Part shown: positions 1 to 9,399 of the stretch, piece by piece
Position numbering within the stretch: the stretch's first letter is position 1
Layout: every line of letters begins with the position of its first letter
From: Bacteroides coprosuis DSM 18011
GTDB taxonomy: Bacteria > Bacteroidota > Bacteroidia > Bacteroidales > Bacteroidaceae
Direction of reading: 5' to 3'
Length of the DNA: 64,000 nucleotides
NCBI GenBank assembly: GCA_000212915.1
Contig: CM001167.1
Span: forward strand, 1,170,780 to 1,234,779
Notes under the pieces: generated by a model
Told to the model about the DNA's origin: nothing
The model's input: the letters and a program-made list of their open reading frames with translations, nothing else
The model's database searches: none
Program-made: the position numbers and the translations under genes

Positions 1-794
1 AAATCTAAATTGCGATTGATGAAGACTCCTGCTTCATGAGTAAATCCTTTATATGAAGTATAGAATTGATCGTAGTCCCAGTAAAACAATGCTCTATCAG
101 CATCTCTCAACTTCTCAAAGAATAGAGATTCTACTTTGTTTAATACGTTAAAACCTACAAATACATAATGATCATATTGTAAGTCGTTGGTATCTAGTTG
201 CTCTATATTATGTCTATAGAGCATACCTTCATAAGCTATCTTTTCTTTAAATAACTCTTCTTTAAAAGATGTGTAAATATTACCTAGTTTATCCCATAAG
301 GAGATAAAACGATCTTTTAATATAGTACGCTTTTCAAGTGAGAAGTTATCGAAAAACTGTTGAATGGCAGCTTCTTGTTCTTCATCAAGAAACTCATACG
401 TATCTACAAGATCTTTTAAATCTTTAAGATTGGTAAATAAGTTCTCAGCATCTACTCTGTTTTTATCAATATCATCAAAGTCGCTAAGAAGGAGTTCTCC
501 CCAGAAATAAAAATCATCAAGAGTTTCTTTGCTTTCCGTGTGTTTTTCAAACACATTGTATAGCAAAGAAATAAGTTTTATATCATCACCTATTTGAATG
601 TCAGATAAAGATTGTAGTAACTCACTAATGCTATGGTAGCTCGGGGACCATATCGGTTGCTGTGATTCTAAAGCAAGGTATTCATTAAAGAATAAACTAG
701 CACGTTTATTGGGAAAGACAATAGCTACTCGTGATAAGTTATTACCTAATTTAGAATATATATCGTGTGCTACTAATTGTAGAAATGTTTTCAT
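1..794 (-). CDS. AddB-like PD-(D/E)XK nuclease/helicase subunit, N-terminal part (partial)
   Basis: Reading the minus strand from an ATG at 794 gives an open frame to the window edge, so only about the first 264 residues are present. It begins MKTFLQLVAHDIYSKLG and contains VAIVFPNKRASLFFNEYLA near residue 23, the degenerate helicase-like start seen in AddB-type proteins of Bacteroidetes. The gene lies 14 bp upstream of and on the same strand as the AddA-like gene ending at 809, although transcription runs from the AddA gene into this one. The pair would process double-strand DNA ends for homologous recombination. The C-terminal nuclease domain lies outside the window, so the family call depends on the N-terminus and the partner gene. 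Confidence 0.75.
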   Translation of the reverse strand, partial: MKTFLQLVAHDIYSKLGNNLSRVAIVFPNKRASLFFNEYLALESQQPIWSPSYHSISELLQSLSDIQIGDDIKLISLLYNVFEKHTESKETLDDFYFWGELLLSDFDDIDKNRVDAENLFTNLKDLKDLVDTYEFLDEEQEAAIQQFFDNFSLEKRTILKDRFISLWDKLGNIYTSFKEELFKEKIAYEGMLYRHNIEQLDTNDLQYDHYVFVGFNVLNKVESLFFEKLRDADRALFYWDYDQFYTSYKGFTHEAGVFINRNLD

Positions 795-808
795 AATCTT
801 CTTACTCT

Positions 809-3800
809 TTAATTTACTTGTTCTATTTTATCCTGTTTAACATACCAAATGTATCCTTCAATGGCTTCATAACCCATTTGTTGAAGTAGTTTCATATATT
901 CTTTTACTTGAGCAATGTATAGTTTTTGTTTTTTACCAAATTTAAAATCAATAACTATAGCCTTATTATCTTTTACCATTACACGATCTGGCCTACGAGT
1001 TTCTAAGTGTCCATTTACATTGTATATAATAGCACATTCAGAGAATAACTCCCATTTGTCTGAATACCAATCTTGAATTTCTGGTTTCGAGAAAGCTTCT
1101 GAAGCAATATTACGGATCTTCTGTTCATCCTCTGCAGTTCCGATGAGTCCATCAAATTGGAGTTGGCGTATAGCCGGTTCAATGTCTTTAAATGAGTTTA
1201 TTTGGGAGAATAGTTCATGTAATAGATTACCCCTACTAATGAAACGCATTGGAGATTCCTCTTCATCCAGTCCAAGTATAAAATCTTTAGAGCGATTGGA
1301 TTGTTTGAATTCAAAATCATGAGGCAAAGATTGCATTTTTACTTCTGCTTTGCTTGATGAAGCTAAAAATACATTTGAACTTTCTTTCTTTTTAAATCCC
1401 TTTGAAGGACAAATTTCGCCAAACTGGTAAGAGCTTTCTAGATCCCAATCTACTTCTTGATTCTTAGCTATTATTGGTAAACAAGTTTGAATTAATCCCG
1501 AAATACTTTTGTTATCATTGTCTTTACAAAATAAAAATAAATTACTTCCTGAACGGGTTAAAGCCACATAAAGTAAATTCAAATTATCTACCCAGAGTTG
1601 TAGCCTTTCGTGTAAATAATCTGGTCGATAGATGGACTCAGCCATCTTTTTACCATAATTAATGGGTACAATATCTAGTTCACAGAAAGGTTTATACTCT
1701 GGTTTGCACCAAAGTAATTCATCATGTCTGTCTGTTTCTATAGGCCAATCACAGAAAGGAATTAGTACGGTATGAAATTCAAGTCCTTTGGATTTATGAA
1801 TGGATAAAATTCGTATTCCTTCTATTTCTCCACTAGGTATAGTTTCCCCCGACATTTTATCATCCCAATACTTAATAAAGTCATCAATTAAAGAGGATTC
1901 AGTTTGTAGGTAATTAATAAGTTTGTCAAAGAAAGAGAATAGATAGGCATCCTGATTTTTGATTTTATCTAACTCAAAATAGAGGAATAATTTTTCTAGT
2001 AGTTCATATAAAGGTAATTCTCTCAAAATATCCATTTCTTGGATGAATTTCTGAGGTAATAAACTCTGTAAATCATCTGCCAACAATATCTCATCTGGAG
2101 AGAGCGTTGTTTTAATGATGTCCTTCTGATAGGCAAGTACTAAATTAGCATTTATAATTTTGTTCTCAGGATCTGATAAAAAGCGTAAAGCATCAATTAG
2201 TATATTTAAGGCTTGGGAGGAATCTAAGCGGAAAGCCTCATCTGAAACTACAGATATATTTAGTGTCTGTGTAAGATAATCTGCAATAGCAGGAATATTC
2301 TTATTCTTTCTAACGAGTATTGCAATATCATCATAGCTAACTCCATGATTTTTTAATCTCTCTATTTCTCTTCTAAGGGCTTCTAATGTCTTGCTGAGAT
2401 AGTCTTCTGCTGAATTATTTTCTATGAATTCAATTTGTGCAAAACCTTTATGCTCTGTCTTAGGTGATTCTTGCATAACATCGGCATAAGCATGTTCTAG
2501 TTGTTCACAAGATTCGTTGAGTTCTGCTTCATGTCTGCTGTTAAGTTCTGCAACTAAAGCGGGAAAAAGAGTATTGTTAAAACGAATTATATTGCTTTCG
2601 CTTCTTCTATTTATTTTTAAAGTCTCATTTTGGATAGGAAAGTTTTCAAATGTACTGTCTTCTGCTCCTAGTTTATTCAAAATAGACCAATCTCCATTTC
2701 TCCATCGGTAGATAGATTGTTTAACATCGCCCACAATTAAACTATTAGCTCCTTGCGATAGACCCTCGAGTAATAATAACTTAAAGTTATCCCACTGCAT
2801 TTTACTAGTGTCTTGAAACTCATCTATCATAATGTTGTGAATAGATGAACCTATTTTCTCAAAGACAAAGGAAGAATCTCCATCGTTTATCAAACTTCTT
2901 AATAAAGCATTAGTATCTGAAAGTAGGAAGCGATTATTTTCTTTATTAAGCGTTCTCATCTCTTCATCAATATGAGCTAGTAGTTGGAGCTTATTAAGAT
3001 GATCTAAAGAGAGTTGACAGCTGTTTACTAGAATGTTATTTTGAAGACGAAGCTTTTCAGAATCTTTAAGGAGGGGGATGAATTGAGAAGAAGCGATTGA
3101 TTCTATTGTGCTGGCCTGTGGTGAAGTTTTCTTTACCCACTCATCGGGAGAGCTCATAAATTTTTCAACAGATTGATTTCTGATGTCATCTGTAAGGATG
3201 CCATTATTTAGTTTGTTGAAATAGCTTTCTATTCGATTACCATACTTAATATCTTTAACAGTGATACCATTTTCCTCTAAAAGACTTTGAAACTGGTCAT
3301 GAAAACCTTTCATCTGTTCAAGTGCTTCTTTTTCTATTTCTCTTAATGTTTTTCTATAAGATGGAATTACTTTAGGATTCTTGAGTTTTTTTCTAAGTTC
3401 TGTTCCTTTGTCAATGTAATCTTCATTTAAAATATTTCTTCCAAAGCCTTTTACTTCGTCAGATACATCCCATCTTTTATTGTCGGCAATTTTTTCATCT
3501 ATATAGTCCAATAACCATTTAAGTATGATTGAGTTGGGTTCTAATTTTTCAATCATACTATCCACAGCATTCCCTAAGACTTCTGTACCATTTAACTCTA
3601 CATTTAAATTAGGGCTGAGTTCTAGTTCTCTGGCTAGATTTCTCATTATTGACTGAAAAAAAGAGTCTATGGTTTCCACCCTAAATCGGCTATAATCATG
3701 TAGCATCAAAGTAAGTGCTTCTCCTGCTTTTTCTCTGATTTCTTCAGCCGGAAGGGATGTGCGTTCTATGAGTACATTTAAATAGGCGTTAGAGTCGGAG

Positions 3801-3994
3801 TCAGATTGCCATATGCCGTATAGCTGGCTAAGTATACGCTCCTTCATTTCTGCTGTTGCCTTATTGGTAAAAGTAACGGCTAGTATCTCTCGGTAAGCTT
3901 GAGGATTTGTGATGAGTAATTCTATGTATGATACAGCTAAGGTAAATGTTTTACCTGATCCTGCTGAGGCTTTGTATACAACGAGTTTGGACAT
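809..3994 (-). CDS. AddA-like UvrD-family helicase-nuclease
   Basis: A 1061-residue superfamily 1A helicase with a C-terminal nuclease domain. Walker A is AGSGKT at residues 11-16, motif II is DEFQD at 391-395, followed by GDVKQSIYRWRNGD. Later motifs include LSIHKSKGLEF and LLYVALTRS. Near the C-terminus DRVMV (about 1003) and VIDFKFGKK (Asp about 1016, Lys about 1018) fit a PD-(D/E)XK nuclease. It is expected to unwind and trim double-strand ends for RecA loading, together with the AddB-like product of the next gene. The start is the ATG at 3994. The upstream gap to the divergent biotin operon is 273 bp. It could be labelled RecB-like; AddA fits better because helicase and nuclease are fused and an AddB partner is adjacent. 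Confidence 0.85.
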   Translation of the reverse strand: MSKLVVYKASAGSGKTFTLAVSYIELLITNPQAYREILAVTFTNKATAEMKERILSQLYGIWQSDSDSNAYLNVLIERTSLPAEEIREKAGEALTLMLHDYSRFRVETIDSFFQSIMRNLARELELSPNLNVELNGTEVLGNAVDSMIEKLEPNSIILKWLLDYIDEKIADNKRWDVSDEVKGFGRNILNEDYIDKGTELRKKLKNPKVIPSYRKTLREIEKEALEQMKGFHDQFQSLLEENGITVKDIKYGNRIESYFNKLNNGILTDDIRNQSVEKFMSSPDEWVKKTSPQASTIESIASSQFIPLLKDSEKLRLQNNILVNSCQLSLDHLNKLQLLAHIDEEMRTLNKENNRFLLSDTNALLRSLINDGDSSFVFEKIGSSIHNIMIDEFQDTSKMQWDNFKLLLLEGLSQGANSLIVGDVKQSIYRWRNGDWSILNKLGAEDSTFENFPIQNETLKINRRSESNIIRFNNTLFPALVAELNSRHEAELNESCEQLEHAYADVMQESPKTEHKGFAQIEFIENNSAEDYLSKTLEALRREIERLKNHGVSYDDIAILVRKNKNIPAIADYLTQTLNISVVSDEAFRLDSSQALNILIDALRFLSDPENKIINANLVLAYQKDIIKTTLSPDEILLADDLQSLLPQKFIQEMDILRELPLYELLEKLFLYFELDKIKNQDAYLFSFFDKLINYLQTESSLIDDFIKYWDDKMSGETIPSGEIEGIRILSIHKSKGLEFHTVLIPFCDWPIETDRHDELLWCKPEYKPFCELDIVPINYGKKMAESIYRPDYLHERLQLWVDNLNLLYVALTRSGSNLFLFCKDNDNKSISGLIQTCLPIIAKNQEVDWDLESSYQFGEICPSKGFKKKESSNVFLASSSKAEVKMQSLPHDFEFKQSNRSKDFILGLDEEESPMRFISRGNLLHELFSQINSFKDIEPAIRQLQFDGLIGTAEDEQKIRNIASEAFSKPEIQDWYSDKWELFSECAIIYNVNGHLETRRPDRVMVKDNKAIVIDFKFGKKQKLYIAQVKEYMKLLQQMGYEAIEGYIWYVKQDKIEQVN

Positions 3995-4136
3995 AATAGA
4001 ATAGATTTTGTCTTTGATTTTATAAAGTAAATAAAGTAAATCATAAAGCCAAAGGTTGGCGGTTGTGAATTAAATATGGTCAGATTCATACAAATTTAAG
4101 ATAATAAATAGATAAAAATAAAGATTTATAATAATG

Positions 4137-4148
4137 TATTCATGAATA
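4137..4148. promoter_or_regulatory. 12-bp perfect palindrome upstream of the biotin operon
   Basis: TATTCATGAATA is its own reverse complement and lies about 80 bp upstream of the proposed bio promoter. A second imperfect palindrome, AAGGTTTACCTT, lies at 4197-4208, just before the -33 box. Either could be an operator. Neither matches the paired GTAAAC/GTTTAC arrangement I know for BirA sites, so no regulator is assigned. Confidence 0.25.
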
Positions 4149-4216
4149 ATAATCTGCTTTCATGTGATTCATCATGATCAATTTTAAGATATTTCAAAGG
4201 TTTACCTTATGAATCC

Positions 4217-4245
4217 TTGCTTTAAAGATTTTTTAACTATATTTG
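4217..4245 (+). promoter_or_regulatory. Bacteroidetes-type promoter of the biotin operon
   Basis: TTG at 4217-4219, an 18-bp spacer, and an exact TAnnTTTG box (TATATTTG) at 4238-4245. The same arrangement recurs before the MutS-like gene and before marC. Transcription would start near 4252, shortly before the TTG start of the first ORF. Confidence 0.6.
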
Positions 4246-4267
4246 TTTTACTTGAAAATCATAATCT

Positions 4268-4675
4268 TTGAAAGAGAGCAATAGCAATAATAAAAATAAA
4301 ATTTGGTTCGCACGTTGGGCTAAAACACCTTGGGCTGTATTTCGTAGCTTAGGGGTAGTGGTGCATATCCAAGATATGTCTATTACTGCGTTTAAAGACA
4401 CACTTCTTCAACAACCTGGGTCGAATAAGAATGATACAATTCGTTTTTTTACTATTGATTCTTTATTAGGATTACTTCTTGATTGGGACATACCTTGGGA
4501 AGAGGATGTCTTAGAACAAACTGTTTTATTAGAAATTATCAAAAATAATAATATGGAAGTTGCCCTTTCTTTGATAGAAAGAGTAGGTTTCCCTTTGTCA
4601 TATTGTCCTTGTCAATCAGTTAACTGGTTGATAAGGACTTTTTTTATACATAAAAATGAAGCAAAAAATAATTAA
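4268..4675 (+). CDS. Hypothetical protein at the head of the biotin operon
   Basis: A 135-residue frame starting at TTG; an in-frame stop at 4262 rules out an earlier start, and the next in-frame ATG is about residue 36. It overlaps bioB by 20 bp, and the tight packing of the operon argues that it is translated. No family is recognised. The N-terminus, KIWFARWAKTPWAVFRSLG followed by VVVHI, resembles the short basic/aromatic leader (R-W-x-K/R, then F-x-S-L, then V-x-I) I associate with N-termini near Bacteroidales TonB-dependent receptors. The rest is acidic and hydrophobic with a CPC motif near residue 117 (YCPCQS). There is no signal peptide or clear membrane span. Function unknown; a link to biotin synthesis or its control is inferred only from position. 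Confidence 0.6.
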   Translation: MKESNSNNKNKIWFARWAKTPWAVFRSLGVVVHIQDMSITAFKDTLLQQPGSNKNDTIRFFTIDSLLGLLLDWDIPWEEDVLEQTVLLEIIKNNNMEVALSLIERVGFPLSYCPCQSVNWLIRTFFIHKNEAKNN

Positions 4676-5600
4676 GGGTTATCGATTAAATTTAGATGAA
4701 GCGTTAGAAATACTTCGTACGTACTCAGATTCTGAGTTATTTCAATTAGCCAATGATTTAAGAGAGCATTATTTAGGTCGGAAAATGACGACTTGCATGA
4801 TTATGAATGCAAAGTCAGGTAAGTGTTCTGAAAACTGTAAATGGTGTAGTCAATCTATGCATCATCAAACTGATGTTGAAGTTTATGATTTTATCGATGA
4901 AAAAGAAGTCTTAGATCGTGCTAAGTTGGCTTCGGAGAAAGGAGTTACTATGTTTTCTCTAGTTACGAGTGGTAGAAAGCTATCTTCTCTCAATTTAAGT
5001 AGAGTCTTTAAAGCCTACCAAAATGTAAGAAAAGCTGTTCCACAAATACGTTATTGCGCATCTATGGGGCTTTTGTCTAAAAAGGATTTACAAGAGCTGT
5101 ATGATGCAGGAGTTAGGCGATACCATTGTAATATTGAAACAGCTCCTTCTTTTTTCTCTTCATTGTGTACGACTCATACCTTAGATGATAAATTGAACAC
5201 TCTAAAGTGGGCAAGGGAAGTTGGTATGGAGTTGTGTTCAGGTGGAATTATTGGTATGGGAGAGACTATGGAGCAGAGAGTAGAGATGGCTTTATTTCTT
5301 CAAAAAATGAATATTCTTTCTATTCCAATGAATATTTTAATTCCTATTCCTGGTACTCCATTAGAGTCTTTACCTTCATTAGAAGATGATGAAATCTTAC
5401 GCACATTTGCCATTTTTAGAATCTTAAATCCTGAAGCTGATATTCGTTTTGCAGGTGGTAGAATACGCATTCAACACATTCAAGACAAAGCTCTTCGATG
5501 TGGTATTAGTGCTTCTATGGTGGGAGATTTATTAACTACTGCTGGGCTAAATATAGATGATGATATACAGCACTTTAAAAGCTTGAATTATGAATTGTAA
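4656..5600 (+). CDS. bioB: Biotin synthase
   Basis: A 314-residue radical-SAM enzyme that inserts sulfur into dethiobiotin, the last step of biotin synthesis. The radical-SAM cluster motif CxxxCxxC is at Cys57, Cys61 and Cys64 (SGKCSENCKWCSQS). Downstream, YHCNIETAPSFF and ELCSGGIIGMGE match conserved BioB segments around the second cluster and the substrate. Length is normal to slightly short. The ATG at 4656 lies inside the end of the preceding ORF and the stop overlaps bioA by 11 bp, pointing to translational coupling in the bio operon. Confidence 0.95.
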   Translation: MKQKIIKGYRLNLDEALEILRTYSDSELFQLANDLREHYLGRKMTTCMIMNAKSGKCSENCKWCSQSMHHQTDVEVYDFIDEKEVLDRAKLASEKGVTMFSLVTSGRKLSSLNLSRVFKAYQNVRKAVPQIRYCASMGLLSKKDLQELYDAGVRRYHCNIETAPSFFSSLCTTHTLDDKLNTLKWAREVGMELCSGGIIGMGETMEQRVEMALFLQKMNILSIPMNILIPIPGTPLESLPSLEDDEILRTFAIFRILNPEADIRFAGGRIRIQHIQDKALRCGISASMVGDLLTTAGLNIDDDIQHFKSLNYEL

Positions 5601-6894
5601 TATAACAGATAAAGCACAAGAACTTCTCGATTTTGATGTAAAGCATATTATGCATCCTTATACGTCTCCTACTAAACCTATTCCTTGTTATTTGGTAGAA
5701 TCTGCTAGTGGTGTATATCTAAATATGAGTGATGGTAGGAGGTTGATTGATGGTATGTCTTCTTGGTGGGCAGTAATTCATGGCTATAATAATATATATA
5801 TGAATGAAGCAATTACTACTCAGTTAAATAAAATGAGTCATGTTATGTTTGGTGGCATAACCCACGAACCTGCAGTAAAATTAGCTAAACGTCTTATTCA
5901 AATGACACCAAAAGGTTTAGATCATGTTTTTTACAGTGATTCTGGTTCTGTGGCTGTAGAAGTCGCTTTAAAAATGGCTTTACAATACTGGTATAGTGTG
6001 GAGCAACCTAAAAAATGTAAGTTTGCTACAGTTCGTTCAGGATATCATGGGGATACATGGCATCCAATGTCTGTTTGTGATCCTGTAACAGGGATGCACC
6101 ATATCTTTAATCAAACTTTATCTGCACAGTTCTTTGTACCCAAACCCACTACTAAATTTGATGGAATTTGGAATGAATCCGATTTAGATGCTGTTTGTGA
6201 TTTGTTTACAAATCATCATAAAGAGATAGCAGCTTTTATTATTGAACCCATTGTTCAAGGAGCTGGTGGTATGCGTTTTTATCATCCTAATTACCTCTCT
6301 GGGTTGAGAAAACTTTGTAAAGAATATCATATTCTATTAATCGTAGATGAAATAGCTACAGGTTTTGGTCGTACTGGAAAAATGTTTGCTTGTGAATGGT
6401 CTCAAATTACTCCTGATATAATGTGTGTAGGGAAGGCTCTGACTTCTGGATACATCACATTTGCAGCGACATTAACATCTCATAAAGTAGCTCAAGTAAT
6501 ATCAAATGGATATCCAGGTGTCTTTATGCATGGTCCTACATTTATGGGAAATCCTTTAGCTTGTTCGGCAGCCAATGCAAGTTTAGATTTAATTGAAAAG
6601 TATAATATCCTTGATAAAATATCAAAGATAGAGGCTCAATTAAAAATAGAATTAAATTCGCTGAACTCTTTGAATGGTGTTAAAGAAGTGCGTGTATTAG
6701 GTGCTATTGGTGTTGTAGAAGTAGAAGAGGAGGTTAATTTAGAAGTTTTACAAAAAATGTTTGTGGATAGAGGAATCTGGATTCGTCCTTTTGGTAAACT
6801 TATTTATATGATGCCTCCTTATGTAATAACTTCAGAACAATTGCATCAGCTTACTTCTCAGTTTTGTAAAACAGTTCAAGACTATTTGGTATGA
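5590..6894 (+). CDS. bioA: Adenosylmethionine-8-amino-7-oxononanoate aminotransferase
   Basis: A 434-residue class III PLP aminotransferase converting 8-amino-7-oxononanoate to 7,8-diaminopelargonate using S-adenosylmethionine as amino donor. The PLP lysine is Lys282 (CVGKALTSGY) and the preceding VDEIATGFGRTG gives Asp253 for the pyridine nitrogen. The SSWWAVIHGYN segment, with Trp59-Trp60, is typical of BioA rather than other class III aminotransferases. It overlaps bioB by 11 bp and bioF by 4 bp (ATGA). Confidence 0.95.
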   Translation: MNCNITDKAQELLDFDVKHIMHPYTSPTKPIPCYLVESASGVYLNMSDGRRLIDGMSSWWAVIHGYNNIYMNEAITTQLNKMSHVMFGGITHEPAVKLAKRLIQMTPKGLDHVFYSDSGSVAVEVALKMALQYWYSVEQPKKCKFATVRSGYHGDTWHPMSVCDPVTGMHHIFNQTLSAQFFVPKPTTKFDGIWNESDLDAVCDLFTNHHKEIAAFIIEPIVQGAGGMRFYHPNYLSGLRKLCKEYHILLIVDEIATGFGRTGKMFACEWSQITPDIMCVGKALTSGYITFAATLTSHKVAQVISNGYPGVFMHGPTFMGNPLACSAANASLDLIEKYNILDKISKIEAQLKIELNSLNSLNGVKEVRVLGAIGVVEVEEEVNLEVLQKMFVDRGIWIRPFGKLIYMMPPYVITSEQLHQLTSQFCKTVQDYLV

Positions 6895-8018
6895 GGGAAG
6901 AGCTGCAAGAGTTAAAAAAGAACGGTTTAGCTAGAAATCTTACTCCTTCTTGCTATTGTGCCAACGAAATATTAATAGGTGGAAAGTCATACATCAATTT
7001 ATCTTCCAATGATTATTTAGGAATTAGTAGTCGGCTAGATTGGCAAAAAGAGTTCTTGGATGGATTAGCACGTGAAGAGTTTTTAATGGGAGCTACTTCT
7101 TCTAGACTATTAACTGGTAATTCTTGGTGTAAAGAAGAGTTGGAAACATTTATCGGAATTCAATATGGTAAGGAGTGTTTGGTTTATAACAGTGGTTATC
7201 ATGCTAATTTGGGTGTTCTGCCTGCATTAACCAATAAAGAAGATTTGGTTTTAGCGGATAAATTAGTTCATGCAAGTATTATTGATGGGTTACGGCTGTG
7301 TGGTTGTAAATGGATGAGATATAGACATAATGATTCTAATCATTTAGAGCGTCTTTTAAAAGAGTATCATTCACTGTATGAAAATATATATGTTGTTACA
7401 GAGAGTCTGTTTAGTATGGATGGTGATTTTGTGGATTTAGAGCGTCTTTTATTACTGAAAAACAAGTATTCTTTTAAACTTTATTTAGATGAAGCTCATG
7501 CTATTGGTGTTGTGGGAAATCATGGATTAGGTTTGGCTGAAGAAAAAGGAGCTCTTTCCGAAGTGGATTATTTAGTAGGTACATTAAGTAAAGCCTTAGC
7601 CTCTGAAGGGGGTTTTATTATTACAGACTTAGAAACCAAAGAATGGCTGATAAATAAGTCTCGTTCGTTTATTTTTACAACTGCTGGAGCTCCAGTTAGT
7701 TCCTTATGGTCTCAGTTTGTTTTTAAGAAGATGCTGAAGATGAAAGAGGAAAGGTTATATCTCCGAAAAATAACAGAAGATTTTAGAAGTTGGCTACCCA
7801 ATAAAAATGTAGTGGGTGAGTCTCAAATTATTCCTCTAATAATGGGGAATAACAATGAATGTCTTAGCTACTCAGATAAATTGCGTCATGCAGGTCTTTG
7901 GGTTTCTCCCATTCGTTATCCATCTGTTCCGCTTCGTCAACCAAGAATTCGCTTTTCATTAACAGCGGCTCTAAAGCCACATCAAATGCAGAAAATTCAT
8001 GAAGCCTTATTGGACTAA
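6891..8018 (+). CDS. bioF: 8-amino-7-oxononanoate synthase
   Basis: A 375-residue alpha-oxoamine synthase that condenses pimeloyl-ACP with alanine. The PLP lysine is Lys234 in GTLSKALASEGG, with DEAHAIGVVG at 200-209 and the N-terminal NLSSNDYLGIS signature. A second member of this fold, kbl, occurs at 27316; operon membership makes this one BioF. The ATG overlaps the bioA stop, and the C-terminus overlaps bioG by 20 bp. Confidence 0.95.
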   Translation: MREELQELKKNGLARNLTPSCYCANEILIGGKSYINLSSNDYLGISSRLDWQKEFLDGLAREEFLMGATSSRLLTGNSWCKEELETFIGIQYGKECLVYNSGYHANLGVLPALTNKEDLVLADKLVHASIIDGLRLCGCKWMRYRHNDSNHLERLLKEYHSLYENIYVVTESLFSMDGDFVDLERLLLLKNKYSFKLYLDEAHAIGVVGNHGLGLAEEKGALSEVDYLVGTLSKALASEGGFIITDLETKEWLINKSRSFIFTTAGAPVSSLWSQFVFKKMLKMKEERLYLRKITEDFRSWLPNKNVVGESQIIPLIMGNNNECLSYSDKLRHAGLWVSPIRYPSVPLRQPRIRFSLTAALKPHQMQKIHEALLD

Positions 8019-8646
8019 AAAAGAGAATAACGGAAGTCTTCTGCTCATATTTAATGGCTGGGGATGTGATGAAAATATTATCCAAGGTATAGATATTTTA
8101 GAGTATGATATTTTGATCTTAAGTGATTATACAGAGTTAGATATAGATTTAAAATCCTTAACGGCTCCTTATTCTGTGATAAAAGTAATTGCGTGGTCAT
8201 TCGGTGTATATGTAGCGAATTTATACTTGCAGGAATTACCTCGAGTGTTATATGCTTTGGCTGTAAATGGAACCATTCATCCTATCGATGATAATGTAGG
8301 AATACCCTCATCTTTATTTCAAGCTACATTGGATCATTATGATGAAAGGTTTAGAGTAAAGTTTTTTAGGAGAATGATGGGTGGAAATAAAAGATTAGAA
8401 GAATTAGCTCAGCTCTTACCACAACGTAGTACTGAGGAGCAACGAATAGAGTTGTTTGAATATCAACAAAGGGTTGAGAAAGCTCAAAATACAATTTGTT
8501 ACAAATGGGATAAAATAGTTATAGGTAATAATGATTTGATCTTTCCTCCTTCAAACTTAATAAATGCTTGGAAGAGATTTGATTATGACTGTGTGGAAGC
8601 AGCTCATTTTATTCCTTTCCAAAAATTAATAAATCAATATTTATGA
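7999..8646 (+). CDS. bioG: Pimeloyl-ACP methyl ester esterase BioG
   Basis: A 215-residue alpha/beta hydrolase of the BioG (DUF452) family. The signature LLIFNGWGCDEN is at residues 15-26; the nucleophile is probably Ser67 in VIAWSFGVYVA, and the histidine is His203 in EAAHFIPF. Asp179 (GNNDLIFPP) is one candidate acid. BioG removes the methyl group placed by BioC, releasing pimeloyl-ACP for BioF. It replaces BioH in this lineage. It overlaps both neighbours, by 20 bp with bioF and 4 bp with bioC. Confidence 0.9.
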   Translation: MKPYWTKKENNGSLLLIFNGWGCDENIIQGIDILEYDILILSDYTELDIDLKSLTAPYSVIKVIAWSFGVYVANLYLQELPRVLYALAVNGTIHPIDDNVGIPSSLFQATLDHYDERFRVKFFRRMMGGNKRLEELAQLLPQRSTEEQRIELFEYQQRVEKAQNTICYKWDKIVIGNNDLIFPPSNLINAWKRFDYDCVEAAHFIPFQKLINQYL

Positions 8647-9398
8647 TAGATATAGAACTCGTTCAGAAAAAATTTGAGAAGAGCATAAATTCTTATAATG
8701 ATCATGCAATTGCGCAAAGACAAATTGCACAAAAATTATATTCTTTGTTGTCCCCTTATTTGGCTAAGTCTTCTTTATTAGGCAGAGTTCTAGAAGTAGG
8801 GTGTGGTACAGGATTTTTAACTCATCATATTTTACAGCATTACCCATCTATTTACTTTTTAAACGACATAAATAAGCATCTTGAAGAAGTTCTTCAACCC
8901 TTACTAAGAAATCAGGTTTATGAGTATAGGATAGGAGATGCCGAACAGATAGAACTTCCTAAAGAATTGGATTTATTGGTTTCTAGTTCTTGTATTCAAT
9001 GGTTTGAAAATTTACCCTCTTTTATTAATAAAATAAACCAGTCTTTAAATAATAACGCTTATGTCTTCTTATCCACCTTTGGACCTAGCAATATGAGAGA
9101 GATTCGGCAAATAACAGGAGTAGGACTGCCATACTATTCTTTGGTGGATTTACAAATTCTCTTTCAGCAGAAGTATGAGATTTTATTTCTTCAAGAAGAA
9201 TTCATTACTCTTTCCTTTAACTCTGTTTTAGATGTTTTGAATCATTTGAAACAAACGGGAGTAAATGGCGGTTTTAGTCGAGTTTGGACAAAAAAAGCAT
9301 TCATGGACTTCTGTGTCAAGTACGAATGCTTATCTGAAAATAAAAATAAGATACAGTTAACATATCATCCTATTTACATAGGATTAAAAAAACGATAA
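8643..9398 (+). CDS. bioC: Malonyl-ACP O-methyltransferase
   Basis: A 251-residue SAM-dependent methyltransferase with motif I VLEVGCGTGFLT (Gly-rich loop at 51-57) and ISSSCIQWF-like core (LVSSSCIQWFENL), typical of BioC. It methylates malonyl-ACP so that fatty acid synthesis can build pimeloyl-ACP methyl ester, which BioG then hydrolyses. It overlaps bioG by 4 bp and is followed by bioD after one base. Confidence 0.92.
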   Translation: MIDIELVQKKFEKSINSYNDHAIAQRQIAQKLYSLLSPYLAKSSLLGRVLEVGCGTGFLTHHILQHYPSIYFLNDINKHLEEVLQPLLRNQVYEYRIGDAEQIELPKELDLLVSSSCIQWFENLPSFINKINQSLNNNAYVFLSTFGPSNMREIRQITGVGLPYYSLVDLQILFQQKYEILFLQEEFITLSFNSVLDVLNHLKQTGVNGGFSRVWTKKAFMDFCVKYECLSENKNKIQLTYHPIYIGLKKR

Positions 9399-9399
9399 A

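Noticed and set aside
4197-4208. A BirA operator upstream of the biotin genes
   Set aside because: GGTTTAC is present once, but the partner GTAAAC at 14-16 bp is missing.
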